A stretch of 64,000 nt of DNA, from the IMG/VR virus record IMGVR_UViG_3300037189_006336, positions 1-64,000 of that record; one strand, given 5' to 3'. Position numbers and translations under genes: made by a program. Origin of the DNA: a virus. Of this stretch, positions 8,179 to 18,000 are shown piece after piece. The notes beneath the pieces were generated by a model. That model searched no databases and was not told the DNA's origin. It worked only from the letters and a program-made list of their open reading frames with translations. Every line of letters begins with the position of its first letter. Position 1 is the stretch's first letter.

Positions 8179-9660
8179 ATGAGTCAATTATCATATCCTT
8201 CAGAATTAATACATGGTGATCCATTATCAGCATTAGTTGATTCTAATATAGTTAGAGGTGGATTAAGAACGGTAGGTTCAACAGGTGCGTTACTTACTAT
8301 TCCAACAGATCAAGTAAAACGATATGTTACTAGAGTATATGTAACTGATCCTACTAATAAATGGTACACGTTAACAGGTAGTAATAGTACACAATCAGGA
8401 TCATGGACTGCTGATGATCCGTCATATTCTTTACCTAGTGCTACTACTGATCAGAAAGGTGGTGTAACTATTTCATCTACTGGTGGTTTATCTGTAACTA
8501 GTAGTGTTTTATCAATTAATGCAAATAATGGTTTAAATATTAGTAGTAATGCTGTTCGTCTAGGAGGTACATTAACTCAAAATACTGAACTTACTTGTAC
8601 TACTTATGATCTTAATATAAGAACTTCAGCTACTGTATCTATAGGAAATACTGACTTTGATGGTTCAACTCATCTTTCTAATTTATATATAAAAGCAAGT
8701 AGTGGTAAACCTTATGCATTACGTTCATCAAAAGAACTTAGTGTAACAAGTGGTGATTCTAATAATATGTTAAGTAGTTATGCTGAATTAACTATAAGTA
8801 ATAGCTCACCTAATTCTTCATTTGCTGATACTATTACATATTCAAGTAGTTTTAATATACTAAATCTAAGTTCTGCATCATCAACTACACAAGTTCTTAA
8901 TTCAGCAAATGTTACTTGTAGTACTAATTTAATAAGAATTGATAAACCTTCTTCAATATATAATGTAAACTCTAGTAGTATAAGAGGTACAACTAATGGT
9001 CTTCTTTTAAAAGGAACTTCAGGAGGAACGAAACCTTGGGCAGCTAATACACCTTATTTAGCTGATGACACTACTTCAAGATATGCTGATTATGTAATGG
9101 TAGTTGATTCAACTTCAAGAATATATAAATGTAAGACAAATGGTACATCATCAACTACCGCTCCTACACATACTTCGGGAGATGTAACAGACGGTAGCGG
9201 ACCCTTAGTTTGGACATATGTAGGACTTGCCGGTCCTGATTATAACTACCAGCTAGGTAATATATCTCTTATAAATACAGGAGTAATAGGTAGTACTGAG
9301 TCAAATGGTTTACCTGTATTTAATGGAGTTATAAATAACTTGCATGGTTTGTATGTACAAAATATACCAAAAGGAATAAATAGTCTTAGTGGTACCAGTT
9401 CTACAGGAATTGCTAACACCACATATGGAATATATATAGATGGTGATGATGTTGCTTATTCTAAAATTGGTACTAGATATGGTATATACCAAAATGGTGA
9501 AAGAGATGTAAATGTATTTAGAGGACCAACTAGAATTGATGGTGTATTTACTTTAGGTGGTGCTAATAATCCTGTTACTACTGGTACTGCTACACCAAGC
9601 AAAAAGATACGAATAAAAGTAAATGATACTTATTATTATTTATTAGCTGTTGAAAGTTAA
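8179..9660 (+). CDS. Tail fibre/spike with carbohydrate-binding-like segment (493 aa)
   Basis: The protein is Ser/Thr/Asn-rich with a beta-shaft composition. The N-terminal ~70 residues look like an attachment domain ('YPSELIHGDPLSALVDSNIV'). The segment around residues 288-350 ('WAANTPYLADDTTSRYADYV', then VYKC-type strand and 'GSGPLVWTYVG') has the layout of small chitin-binding-type (CBM5/12-like) modules: Trp start, Y-x-x-D, then DGS...W at the end. After that come segments with 'GIYIDGDDV' and 'GTRYGIYQNGERD', typical of fibre tips, and a last strand ending YYYLLAVES. It is the last gene of the fibre operon, followed by a terminator. Glycan binding is inferred, not shown. Confidence 0.6.
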   Translation: MSQLSYPSELIHGDPLSALVDSNIVRGGLRTVGSTGALLTIPTDQVKRYVTRVYVTDPTNKWYTLTGSNSTQSGSWTADDPSYSLPSATTDQKGGVTISSTGGLSVTSSVLSINANNGLNISSNAVRLGGTLTQNTELTCTTYDLNIRTSATVSIGNTDFDGSTHLSNLYIKASSGKPYALRSSKELSVTSGDSNNMLSSYAELTISNSSPNSSFADTITYSSSFNILNLSSASSTTQVLNSANVTCSTNLIRIDKPSSIYNVNSSSIRGTTNGLLLKGTSGGTKPWAANTPYLADDTTSRYADYVMVVDSTSRIYKCKTNGTSSTTAPTHTSGDVTDGSGPLVWTYVGLAGPDYNYQLGNISLINTGVIGSTESNGLPVFNGVINNLHGLYVQNIPKGINSLSGTSSTGIANTTYGIYIDGDDVAYSKIGTRYGIYQNGERDVNVFRGPTRIDGVFTLGGANNPVTTGTATPSKKIRIKVNDTYYYLLAVES

Positions 9661-9715
9661 AAATAATTAACAACTTATAAGTCAGCGGTTTGTTGGTTTA
9701 TTCCTCTGAACATTC

Positions 9716-9748
9716 GTCCTGATATATCTATATCGGGACTTATTTTTT
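9716..9748 (+). terminator. Rho-independent terminator of fibre operon
   Basis: The stem is GTCCTGATAT / ATATCGGGAC (10 bp with one G-T pair), the loop is 4 nt (9726-9729), then TTATTTTTT follows. It stands 56 nt after the last fibre gene and 55 nt before the phosphoesterase start. The rest of the 143-nt gap holds no gene; an AT-rich TATACAATAA stretch at 9753-9762 is a weak promoter candidate. Confidence 0.8.
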
Positions 9749-9802
9749 AATATATACAATAAAAACCTCTAACTTTACACACCGTAATATAAACATTAAT
9801 AT

Positions 9803-11113
9803 ATGAATTTAATCAATCAAGTTTACGGGTCCATAAAATGGAAAAAAACAGATCTTTTTTGTGCGGCTAAATTAGGTATTTCTATAGAAGAATATAGAAA
9901 GATTCGTGAACAAATAGAACAAACAAAATCTCTATTACAAGATGAAGTAGATAATAATCTTATTGAGATGTGTGGTAAACGAATGCTTGGCTTAATAACT
10001 GATGATTCTGTAAAAACTCAGATTGAAGAACACCTCGGTGATCTCACCAATGTGTTAACAAGTAAAAGAATAGAGTTTGAAGAAAACTTAGAACAAGGAA
10101 CCGGAAAGATTAAAATATTAGCTAGTAATGAACCAAAAGATCCAGATGAAGTAGAAGAACTTCTAAAGATAAAAAACTCTAAGAAATGGAAACTTTCCAA
10201 CTACTATAATAAACAACAACCTAATGGATTATGGCTTATTACAGGATTTGTAACACAACGCCAACTAAACGCCAAAGATCTTCTAGAAGAAACGCTTAAA
10301 AACTTTGATCCTTTCTCAGCTTCCATAGATAAAATAGAAACCCCTTCCCCTTTCACTAATCCTGTTCAAGGAATTATATCTGCTCAAGATTTACACTTTG
10401 GTAAAGAAGGTAATGAATCTATTGTTGATTCATTTAAAGAAGCTCTTAAAGAGCTTATGTATAAAAGCTATAGTTGTCATAATTTAGATAAACTAACTTT
10501 TGTATTAGGCGGTGATTTATTAAACATGGATACATTTATGGGAACCACAACAAGTGGTACACCAGTGTCAAATAACTCAAGCGCTCAGAAAGCTTACGAT
10601 ACAGCTTTTGATACAATGTATTGGGCTATACAGTTTATGAGTGGGTTTACAAAAAATCTAGAAATAATATATCTTCCTGGTAATCATGATAGATTAAGTT
10701 CATATCATATGGCTCACGCTTTATCTAAGTGTTTTAAAAATGATCTTACAATAACATTTGATGTAGAGTATGCTGAAAGAAAAGTAAAGACTTATGGTAT
10801 AAACTTCTTTGGATACGAACATGGTGATGTAAAGAGTAAGAACCCCGCGTTATTATATGCTACAGAGTTTTATCAAGAATGGGGAACTACAACTAATCGT
10901 GTTTGTTTTACTGGACATTGGCATACTAAAAAAGTAACAGAATATGTCACTGAGAATGAACAACACGGCTTTACTGTAAAGAGTTTACCAAGCCTTTGTA
11001 GTACAGACTACTGGCACTACCATAACAAGTTTACTGGATCTAAACGTCAGATGATTATAGAACTATATGACAAAGTAAAAGGTAAAGTTTCTGAATTTGT
11101 AGTTAATAGTTAA
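9803..11113 (+). CDS. Calcineurin-like metallophosphoesterase (436 aa)
   Basis: All metallophosphoesterase signatures are present in order: D-x-H near residues 196-198 ('SAQDLHFGKEG'), GGD at 236-238 ('LGGDLLNMD'), GNHD at 293-296 ('LPGNHDRLSS'), and GHWH near the C-terminus ('CFTGHWHTKK'). These residues bind two metal ions in the family, which includes Mre11/SbcD-type nucleases and phosphatases. The N-terminal ~180 residues are a separate helical part beginning 'KWKKTDLFCAAKLGISIEEY', possibly DNA-binding. It opens the tail/cargo operon after a terminator, directly before the ring protein candidates. A role in DNA processing, either in virion assembly or just after infection, is possible; the substrate is unknown. 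Confidence 0.85.
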   Translation: MNLINQVYGSIKWKKTDLFCAAKLGISIEEYRKIREQIEQTKSLLQDEVDNNLIEMCGKRMLGLITDDSVKTQIEEHLGDLTNVLTSKRIEFEENLEQGTGKIKILASNEPKDPDEVEELLKIKNSKKWKLSNYYNKQQPNGLWLITGFVTQRQLNAKDLLEETLKNFDPFSASIDKIETPSPFTNPVQGIISAQDLHFGKEGNESIVDSFKEALKELMYKSYSCHNLDKLTFVLGGDLLNMDTFMGTTTSGTPVSNNSSAQKAYDTAFDTMYWAIQFMSGFTKNLEIIYLPGNHDRLSSYHMAHALSKCFKNDLTITFDVEYAERKVKTYGINFFGYEHGDVKSKNPALLYATEFYQEWGTTTNRVCFTGHWHTKKVTEYVTENEQHGFTVKSLPSLCSTDYWHYHNKFTGSKRQMIIELYDKVKGKVSEFVVNS

Positions 11114-11170
11114 ACATTCTAAGTTTAATTTTAAAATGATACAAGTTTTTCGTAAATTATAGTATAAGTT

Positions 11171-11758
11171 TTGAAGAAAGTATTTAACAGTCCCGATTTA
11201 AACGCGCCAAGATATAGACCCACAGAAGTTAATTTATGTAATGCTAAACATTACAAAATGTTCTTGGAGCAAAATCCTAAACACGCTAACATTACTCTTG
11301 ATGAGTTTAAAAAAATCATATCAACGTTTAATGGAAACATTTGGAAAAATGTTATAGAAAGTAGAGATGGTATTGAGCTTCCAGAACAAGTGGGTTTTAT
11401 ATTTATAGGAACATGTCCAAGAAGAACAAAGATAAATGTAAACTTTACTAAATCTATTGAGCTAGGACAAATAGTTCAGTATCAAAACTGGGAAAGTGAC
11501 AACTATACAGCTAAGATTTTTTATACAAACTTTGAAACTAAATATAGATTTAAAAACAATGATCTATGGGGTTTTGAAGCTGTAAGAAATTTTAAAAGAA
11601 CCGTTGCTAAAACATATCCTGAAAAATGGAAACAATATATGTTAGTGGATGATTTAATCAGAGTGAGTAAACTTTTTAGAAGAAGTATAGGAAAAGAACT
11701 CAGACAAAAAGAAACATTAGATATATTAAAAGATTACGATGAATTTAATTTAACATAA
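11171..11758 (+). CDS. Conserved crAss-type tail-region protein, ring/adaptor candidate (195 aa)
   Basis: This looks like the small protein conserved in crAss-like phages next to the ring and muzzle genes; signatures I recognise are 'FNAP/LNAPRYRP' near the start, 'ELPEQVGFIFIGTCP', 'NWESDNYTAKIFYTN' and 'FKRTVAKTYPEKWKQY'. The start used is TTG at 11171, which keeps the conserved N-terminus (KKVFNSPDLNAPRYRP); the first internal ATG would remove ~33 residues including that motif. It is separated from the phosphoesterase by 57 nt and from the next gene by 3 nt. Function in the tail complex is inferred from position only. Confidence 0.65.
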   Translation: MKKVFNSPDLNAPRYRPTEVNLCNAKHYKMFLEQNPKHANITLDEFKKIISTFNGNIWKNVIESRDGIELPEQVGFIFIGTCPRRTKINVNFTKSIELGQIVQYQNWESDNYTAKIFYTNFETKYRFKNNDLWGFEAVRNFKRTVAKTYPEKWKQYMLVDDLIRVSKLFRRSIGKELRQKETLDILKDYDEFNLT

Positions 11759-11761
11759 GAT

Positions 11762-12436
11762 ATGCCAAAAAGTCTAATAGGTGATGTAGTATCGAGAATA
11801 CGTTCTCAAGTAAAAGCTGTTAAAACAGACAGTCTTCTTACAGACCGTGTTATATACACTTTTGTTTTAAAACACGCTAAGTTCCTTTTAAGACGAGAAG
11901 ATTCTAAGAATAAGATAATGTCTATGACATCTGTTATTCAAACTCTTCCTATTGTAGATCTTATAGAGGTAGATAAAATTGAAGCTCAATGTTCTGGTGT
12001 AAGTTCTGATTGTAAAATAAAAAGAACAAAAGATAGGCTTCCTACATTTCTAGAAGGATACTACGGACCTCTTATTAGAACGGTTGCTTCTGTAGATGGG
12101 TCAGAAGAGTTACAACCAACTCTTCCAAGTTCTTATTTAGCAATGGCTAATAGTAAAAACTTTAGATTTAATAAAACTAAATATTTTTGGTTCTTAAATG
12201 ACTATTTATATTTTCCTAACTTAGAATGGGACGCTGTAAGAATAGAAGGAATATTTGAAGAAGATATAAGTGCTTTTACCTGTGAGCCTGATGGTTGTAT
12301 AGATAAAACAGCTCAACCTTTTAATGTACCAGATTATCTTTATAGTGAACTTGAAGCTAATGTTGTAAAAGACTTATTAGGTCTTTATAGTGTACCAACT
12401 GATTCTACAATAGATAAACAAAATCCTTCTCGATAA
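11762..12436 (+). CDS. crAss-like tail ring/adaptor protein (224 aa)
   Basis: The N-terminus ('VVSRIRSQVKAVKTDSLLTD', then 'KHAKFLLRREDSKNKIM') and the middle ('IVDLIEVDKIEAQCSGV', 'FWFLNDYLYFPNLEWDAVRI') match what I remember of a conserved crAss-like structural protein located before the large muzzle gene. In related virions such small proteins form rings between the portal and the tail tip. Two Cys pairs (around SGVSSDCKI and CEPDGC) may help folding. The TAA overlaps the next ATG, so it is translationally coupled to the next ring candidate. Confidence 0.65.
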   Translation: MPKSLIGDVVSRIRSQVKAVKTDSLLTDRVIYTFVLKHAKFLLRREDSKNKIMSMTSVIQTLPIVDLIEVDKIEAQCSGVSSDCKIKRTKDRLPTFLEGYYGPLIRTVASVDGSEELQPTLPSSYLAMANSKNFRFNKTKYFWFLNDYLYFPNLEWDAVRIEGIFEEDISAFTCEPDGCIDKTAQPFNVPDYLYSELEANVVKDLLGLYSVPTDSTIDKQNPSR

Positions 12437-13371
12437 TGAATACCGAATTAAGATACAAAACTTTTGATGAGCTACTTAATGAAGTAGCTTCAGATTTTAG
12501 AGCTTATAACAATGAGGGTATGATTGAACCTGGGCAACTTATTAAAGTTGCTCAACGTGTTTCATATGATCTTGGTTTAAAAATTCATGGTACTAAAGAA
12601 AAGCTTATAGAAATAGAATATAGTAAAACAAAACTACCAGATGACTTTTACACTTTAAACTACGCAATGTTATGTAGAAGTTACAGAGTAGAAACTCCTG
12701 TTTTACAAGGAAGACAAACTGAGAATGTTGTTTTAAATAAAAAGAATGTTTATTTAAACGGTGAGCTTTGTAATAAATGTGGATATGAACAACAAGAATG
12801 TGGTTGTGAATCTACATATAGTGTACAATGTGAAACTGGTGAAAAGATATTTGTACAAGTTGTAGAAAAACGTAAAACAGAAACACGAGTATACGAAGAA
12901 TTTGAAAGAGTGTATATATCAGCTGATACTGGTAAACTAGATGCTTTAGATAGAGTTGGTAGTTATGATGAGCACCAACCACAACAAAAGACAGCTTATA
13001 TAAAGAATGGATTTATATATACTAATTTCCCTCAAGGAAAACTGTTTATATCCTATCAGGGGGCCCTGGAAGATGACAATGGAAATCTTCTTGTATTAGA
13101 TCATCCTATGATTAATGAGTATTATGAATATGCATTAAAACAACGTATACTAGAAAATTTATATATAGAAGGAGAAGATGTTGTACAGAGATTACAACTT
13201 ATAGAAACCAAACTAAAACAAGCGCGTAACTATGCGTTATCTATAGTAAACACTCCTAACTTCTCTGAGATGTATCAATTATGGCAGATGAATCGTAAAG
13301 CTCAGTATAGTAAATATTACGATATGTTTAAATCAGGAGAAGTACAAACATTGGTGTTACCTAAAAAATAA
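12436..13371 (+). CDS. crAss-like tail ring/adaptor protein (311 aa)
   Basis: It lies directly between a ring candidate and the muzzle-type gene, the usual place of a second ring protein in crAss-like genomes. The N-terminal half is helical ('LLNEVASDFRAYNNEGMI', 'LIKVAQRVSYDLGLKIHG'). A Cys cluster follows at about residues 112-125 (CNKCGYEQQECGC), which could bind zinc. The C-terminal half has a 'DDNGNLLVLDHPMINEYYEY' segment and a long helix (LQLIETKLKQARNYAL), as expected for a protein packing around the portal. Function is inferred from context and partial family memory. Confidence 0.6.
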   Translation: MNTELRYKTFDELLNEVASDFRAYNNEGMIEPGQLIKVAQRVSYDLGLKIHGTKEKLIEIEYSKTKLPDDFYTLNYAMLCRSYRVETPVLQGRQTENVVLNKKNVYLNGELCNKCGYEQQECGCESTYSVQCETGEKIFVQVVEKRKTETRVYEEFERVYISADTGKLDALDRVGSYDEHQPQQKTAYIKNGFIYTNFPQGKLFISYQGALEDDNGNLLVLDHPMINEYYEYALKQRILENLYIEGEDVVQRLQLIETKLKQARNYALSIVNTPNFSEMYQLWQMNRKAQYSKYYDMFKSGEVQTLVLPKK

Positions 13372-13377
13372 TAAAAT

Positions 13378-16300
13378 ATGCCAGATCAACAACAACCTAT
13401 GGCTCCGGGTGGCGTTAACACATTCTCTAAAGGAATGGTTAAAGATCATAATGAAACTTTTTTAGGAGAAGGTATATATACGCACGCGCGTAACGCGGTG
13501 AATAATTCACACGATGGTCAGATTGGTGTAATAGGTAATGAACCTTCTAATTTTAAATGTGTCCAACTACCATACACTCTTATTGGTAGTGTATATGTTT
13601 CTGAAAGTAAATGGGTAGTGTTTACTACTGATGATATTAATTCAGAAATAGGAATATTTGATGAGAATCTTTGTGGTAGTGAATTAGCTTATCAAAAGTT
13701 AGTTAACTCATCATGTTTAAACTTTAAACGTACAAATCCTATAACCGCAATATATCGTAAAAGATATGATTGTGAAAGAATAATATACTGGGATGATGGA
13801 TTAAATCCAACACGTTCTGTTGATATAGATAGATTAGATTATACATCATCTCTTCCAAATCTTCCTTTTGAATATACAGAAACTAATGTTAATGGTTGTA
13901 TACTTAAAAAATATACTTCAACATTAGATTGTGAGAAAATAAGAATTGTTCCTCGTATACAACACCCATGTTTAATTCTTACTAAGGGTGTATCCGCGGG
14001 AAGTTTACCTAACGGATCATATCAAGTGTGTATAGCTTATACAGTAAATCAGGTAAGAGTTACAGATCTTATAGGTCTTTCTGAAGTACAAAGTGTTTTT
14101 ACACATGAGAATACATCATCTAGTCTTAAACTCACTATTAGTAATATGGATTCATCTTTTGATGAGTTTGAAGTTGTATTAATAGCTGCGTTTAATCAAC
14201 AAACAGTTGCTAAAAGTATCGGCTTTTATTCTACTAGTCAAGGAACTATTCTTATAGATAGACTTGATAATGAGTTTGTTAATGTTCCATTAAGTGAGGT
14301 GGTGTTAAGAACAGAGCCTGTAGAAAAATCTGATGCGATATATACACTTAATAACTATGTACTTAGATTAGGCGTATATAGTAAATATAAGTTTAACTAT
14401 CAGTTACAAGCTAATGATATAAAAGCTAATTGGGTTGTTGTTAAATATCCTTTTGATTATTATTCTAAAGGCGGTAATAACACCGGATATATGAGAGATG
14501 AGCAGTATTCATTCTTTATAAGATGGGTTTATAATACTGGTGAGTTTAGTGAAAGTTATCACATACCGGGTAGAAAAGGATCAATTGATGAATTAAGTGA
14601 TTCTAGTAGTTTAGATGCATTTGAATCATTAGAAGGTGTTATTATTAAAAAGTGGCAGATTGAAAACACAGCTGTTATAACATCTTCTACTCAATCAACA
14701 CTTTCTGATGGTGGTGTTGTGATAGCTAAAGGATTAATGGGATATTGGGAATCTACAGAAAAATATCCTGGAGATAGACCTGATATATGGGGACCGCTTT
14801 GTGGTCAAGCTATAAGACATCATAAGATGCCAGATGTATCTATAAGTGATATGTTAAATCATTTTAGTGATGATGGAGGATCTATAAATATATTAGGTGT
14901 ACAGTTTGATAATATAGCACATCCTTTAGATCAGAATGGTGATATTATTAGTTCTATAGTTGGGTATGAAATATTAAGAGGATCAAGAGAAGGAAATAAA
15001 ACAATAGTAGCAAAAGGTCTTTTAAATAATATGAGAGAATATCCTATTCCAGGAAATATCTCTAATAAAGGATTAATGCAAAACTATCCATATAATGATT
15101 TGAGAGCTGATAGTTATTTAACTACTGAAGAACAAGATGGATATAATGGATCCGCTACACCTTCTAGTAGTAAGATGAGTGGATATAGACAAGATATATT
15201 TAGTTTTCATAGTCCTGAAGTCTCTTTTAGTAATCCTTATTTAAGTCTTAGTGAAGTTAAGGTGTATCAACAATTGAATGGTATATCTACAGGATCTTTT
15301 ACCACTCCTTATAAACATCCTAAATTTAAAGTATTAACTGACGCGGACTCTGTAATAGGAAGTATAGTTGGTGTTATATCTGCAGCTACAATATTTAGTA
15401 AAGGAATTGAAATAGGCGCTACTGCGGATAATCCTATAGGAATGAAAATAGGCCCCCTTCCTCCGTTTCCTACAGCATCATCAATTTTACCAACTGTAAG
15501 TTCTACTGGAGCACCTTTAGTACCTTCACTAGCTACTTTAGCTAGTGATGCTGCATATGTTGGTAACTTAGTTACTTGGGGAATAGAAGCTGCTCAAGCT
15601 ATTATATTTATAGCAACATTTGCTGAGTTACAGAAAGAAAAGTTTCTTTCTCTAATGATGATGTTAATACCTAAAGGACAGTTTGCTGCTCAATATACTA
15701 GTCATGGATTCTATAATAAATCAGTAACAAATAAAGCGGGAAATATTCGTAGAAAAGTAATAGATGTTTCTTATGTTGGAAATGGTGTACAACAGTTTGG
15801 TGTAGGTCATCAAATAAATAATCTAAACAGAAGTAAGGTGGTGGTGGTAAAAACAAGTAAAACACTACCAAACCCAACACTTCAAGATAATAGTAGATAT
15901 ACTATGGGTGATATTAATACAGAACTAAATGTAAATAATACAACTAATATATCATCTTACTATGGCGCTTTGAAAACAAGTCTTCCGTCACAATATGGTC
16001 AACTAGAAAGTATTAAACAACTTCCTATATCTACATGTATACAAGCTTCTAATCCTAAAAAGAATCAAGTTGTATCATCTGATGTTATGTTTGGAGGAGA
16101 TATTTATATTAACCGTTTTACAGAAAAGAATACAATGTTCTTTTTTAATTCTTGGTTAATGGGTGAACCAGATGAGATAGAGTATGATTATACATTATAC
16201 ACTAACGTACCATATCCTAGATTTTGGCTTAACAGTATTGAACAAAAACGTTCATTATTAATGACATCATCTAAATATAGAGTGTTAGATAAACGTGAAT

Positions 16301-18000
16301 CAGAAATCACTTATGTAAGAAAAGGATATTTTTATTTATTTAATTCTGGGGTAAGAGACTTTTTTGTAGAGAGCGAGATAAATCTAGGATATAGAGATTG
16401 GGATGATGATATAGCTAAACGACATTATGACCCGGCCAGATATACAGATCTTGTTTCTCTTTTTAGAAGTGATGTAATTAGAAGTGGTAACTTCTATAAA
16501 TATGATTATAGTCTTAGTATTTCTAAGTTATTTAATAGTTCTATATCGTGGGGTAATATGTTACCAAGAGATTATAATCCTACTACTGCATCTACATGTT
16601 ATGTATATAGACCAAATAGAGTAATATATTCTCTTCCGCAAAATGATCAAAGTAAACAAGATGCTTGGAGATTATTTTTAGCTAATAATTTTAAAGATTT
16701 TAGAAGTAGAGTAACTTCTATAAAAGCTATAAATAAAACAGGAGCGTTGTTTATGATGAAATATGCATCACCTGTTATGTTTATTGGTACAGAAGAACTT
16801 AAATTAAATGGTACTAATACAGCTGTTACAATAGGTAATGGAGCTTTATTTGCAAATAATCAAAACTTACAATCTACAGCTAATGCTGAAGATAGTTATG
16901 AATATGGATCTAATCAAAGTAGATTCTCATCTATAAATACAACTCATGGTGTATTCTGGGTAAGTCAAAATCAAGGTAAAATATTTGTATACGCTCCTCA
17001 TAAAGGAGAAAATATGGTGGATATTACAGCTAATGGAATGATGAAGTATTGGTTTGCTAAATATCTTCCTTCACAGCTTTTAAAAGTGTATCCAGGATAT
17101 ATTCAAGATGATAACACTATAATTGGAGTTGGTGTACAGATGAGTTATGATGCTACTAATGAAATAATTTATGTATCTAAAAAAGATTACAAACCATTAA
17201 CAGACAAACTAACATATGATGTAAATGGTAATTTTTATAACAATGGACAAAAAGTAGAACTCACTGATACAACTTATTTTGAGGAAGCATCTTGGACCGC
17301 GTCATTTGATCCTAAATCTAAGATGTGGATATCATTCCATGACTGGATTCCTACATTAACTTTAGCTGGTAGATTACATCTTATGTCTGTAAATAGTGAT
17401 TCTATATGGATGCATAATGTAAGATGTGATAGTTATTGTAACTTCTACGGAATAGATTATCCATTTGATATTGAGTTTGTATCATCTACTGGTCAACAAG
17501 TTAACTCTGTAAGAAACATTGAGTATCTTCTTGAAGTGTATAAGATGCATAATGATTGTAAAGATAAGTTTCATGTATTAGATACAAACTTTGATTACGC
17601 CATAGTATATAACTCAGAACAGATTTCGGGAACATTACATCTTAATTTAATGGATAGAAATAATCCATTAACTATATTAGGGTATCCTAAAATATATTCT
17701 GATCATATAGATATTAACTTTTCTAAAGTAGAACAGAAATATAGATTTAATCAGTTTTGGGATATAACAAAAGACCGTGGTGAGCGTAATTCATCTATAG
17801 ATGTTCCAATGTTTAATACCTCAGCTAATGGATATGAGTATCCAATTAATCCTGAGTATGTAAATTATGATAAAGTTTCTTTAGAACGTAAGAAGTTTAG
17901 ACACACTATTAATAAAGTGTTTTTAAGAAAATCTTTATCCGGTAATCAAAAGCTTCTATTTAAAATCTCTAATGTTAAAAATCTTAATTCTCCTAGATAA
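13378..18000 (+). CDS. Muzzle-type tail tip protein, often labelled 'stabilization protein' (1540 aa)
   Basis: The N-terminus is the part I recognise: 'GGVNTFSKGMVKDHNETFL', 'YTHARNAVNNSHDGQIGVIG' and 'YRKRYDCERIIYWDDGLNPT' are features of the large crAss-like protein that forms the muzzle closing the tail, also described as related to P22 gp10-like tail proteins. It is mostly beta-rich, with Ig/propeller-like strands. There is a hydrophobic Gly/Ala/Ile stretch at about residues 660-760 that may interact with membrane or pack inside the tail. It follows the ring candidates by 6 nt, and its stop overlaps the start of the first cargo-type gene (TAATG), linking tail tip and ejected proteins in one operon. 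Confidence 0.75.
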   Translation: MPDQQQPMAPGGVNTFSKGMVKDHNETFLGEGIYTHARNAVNNSHDGQIGVIGNEPSNFKCVQLPYTLIGSVYVSESKWVVFTTDDINSEIGIFDENLCGSELAYQKLVNSSCLNFKRTNPITAIYRKRYDCERIIYWDDGLNPTRSVDIDRLDYTSSLPNLPFEYTETNVNGCILKKYTSTLDCEKIRIVPRIQHPCLILTKGVSAGSLPNGSYQVCIAYTVNQVRVTDLIGLSEVQSVFTHENTSSSLKLTISNMDSSFDEFEVVLIAAFNQQTVAKSIGFYSTSQGTILIDRLDNEFVNVPLSEVVLRTEPVEKSDAIYTLNNYVLRLGVYSKYKFNYQLQANDIKANWVVVKYPFDYYSKGGNNTGYMRDEQYSFFIRWVYNTGEFSESYHIPGRKGSIDELSDSSSLDAFESLEGVIIKKWQIENTAVITSSTQSTLSDGGVVIAKGLMGYWESTEKYPGDRPDIWGPLCGQAIRHHKMPDVSISDMLNHFSDDGGSINILGVQFDNIAHPLDQNGDIISSIVGYEILRGSREGNKTIVAKGLLNNMREYPIPGNISNKGLMQNYPYNDLRADSYLTTEEQDGYNGSATPSSSKMSGYRQDIFSFHSPEVSFSNPYLSLSEVKVYQQLNGISTGSFTTPYKHPKFKVLTDADSVIGSIVGVISAATIFSKGIEIGATADNPIGMKIGPLPPFPTASSILPTVSSTGAPLVPSLATLASDAAYVGNLVTWGIEAAQAIIFIATFAELQKEKFLSLMMMLIPKGQFAAQYTSHGFYNKSVTNKAGNIRRKVIDVSYVGNGVQQFGVGHQINNLNRSKVVVVKTSKTLPNPTLQDNSRYTMGDINTELNVNNTTNISSYYGALKTSLPSQYGQLESIKQLPISTCIQASNPKKNQVVSSDVMFGGDIYINRFTEKNTMFFFNSWLMGEPDEIEYDYTLYTNVPYPRFWLNSIEQKRSLLMTSSKYRVLDKRESEITYVRKGYFYLFNSGVRDFFVESEINLGYRDWDDDIAKRHYDPARYTDLVSLFRSDVIRSGNFYKYDYSLSISKLFNSSISWGNMLPRDYNPTTASTCYVYRPNRVIYSLPQNDQSKQDAWRLFLANNFKDFRSRVTSIKAINKTGALFMMKYASPVMFIGTEELKLNGTNTAVTIGNGALFANNQNLQSTANAEDSYEYGSNQSRFSSINTTHGVFWVSQNQGKIFVYAPHKGENMVDITANGMMKYWFAKYLPSQLLKVYPGYIQDDNTIIGVGVQMSYDATNEIIYVSKKDYKPLTDKLTYDVNGNFYNNGQKVELTDTTYFEEASWTASFDPKSKMWISFHDWIPTLTLAGRLHLMSVNSDSIWMHNVRCDSYCNFYGIDYPFDIEFVSSTGQQVNSVRNIEYLLEVYKMHNDCKDKFHVLDTNFDYAIVYNSEQISGTLHLNLMDRNNPLTILGYPKIYSDHIDINFSKVEQKYRFNQFWDITKDRGERNSSIDVPMFNTSANGYEYPINPEYVNYDKVSLERKKFRHTINKVFLRKSLSGNQKLLFKISNVKNLNSPR

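Noticed and set aside
9751-9763. Third copy of the phage element
   Set aside because: Only part of the core (TACAATAA) matches and it is 41 nt from the ATG instead of 18-19.
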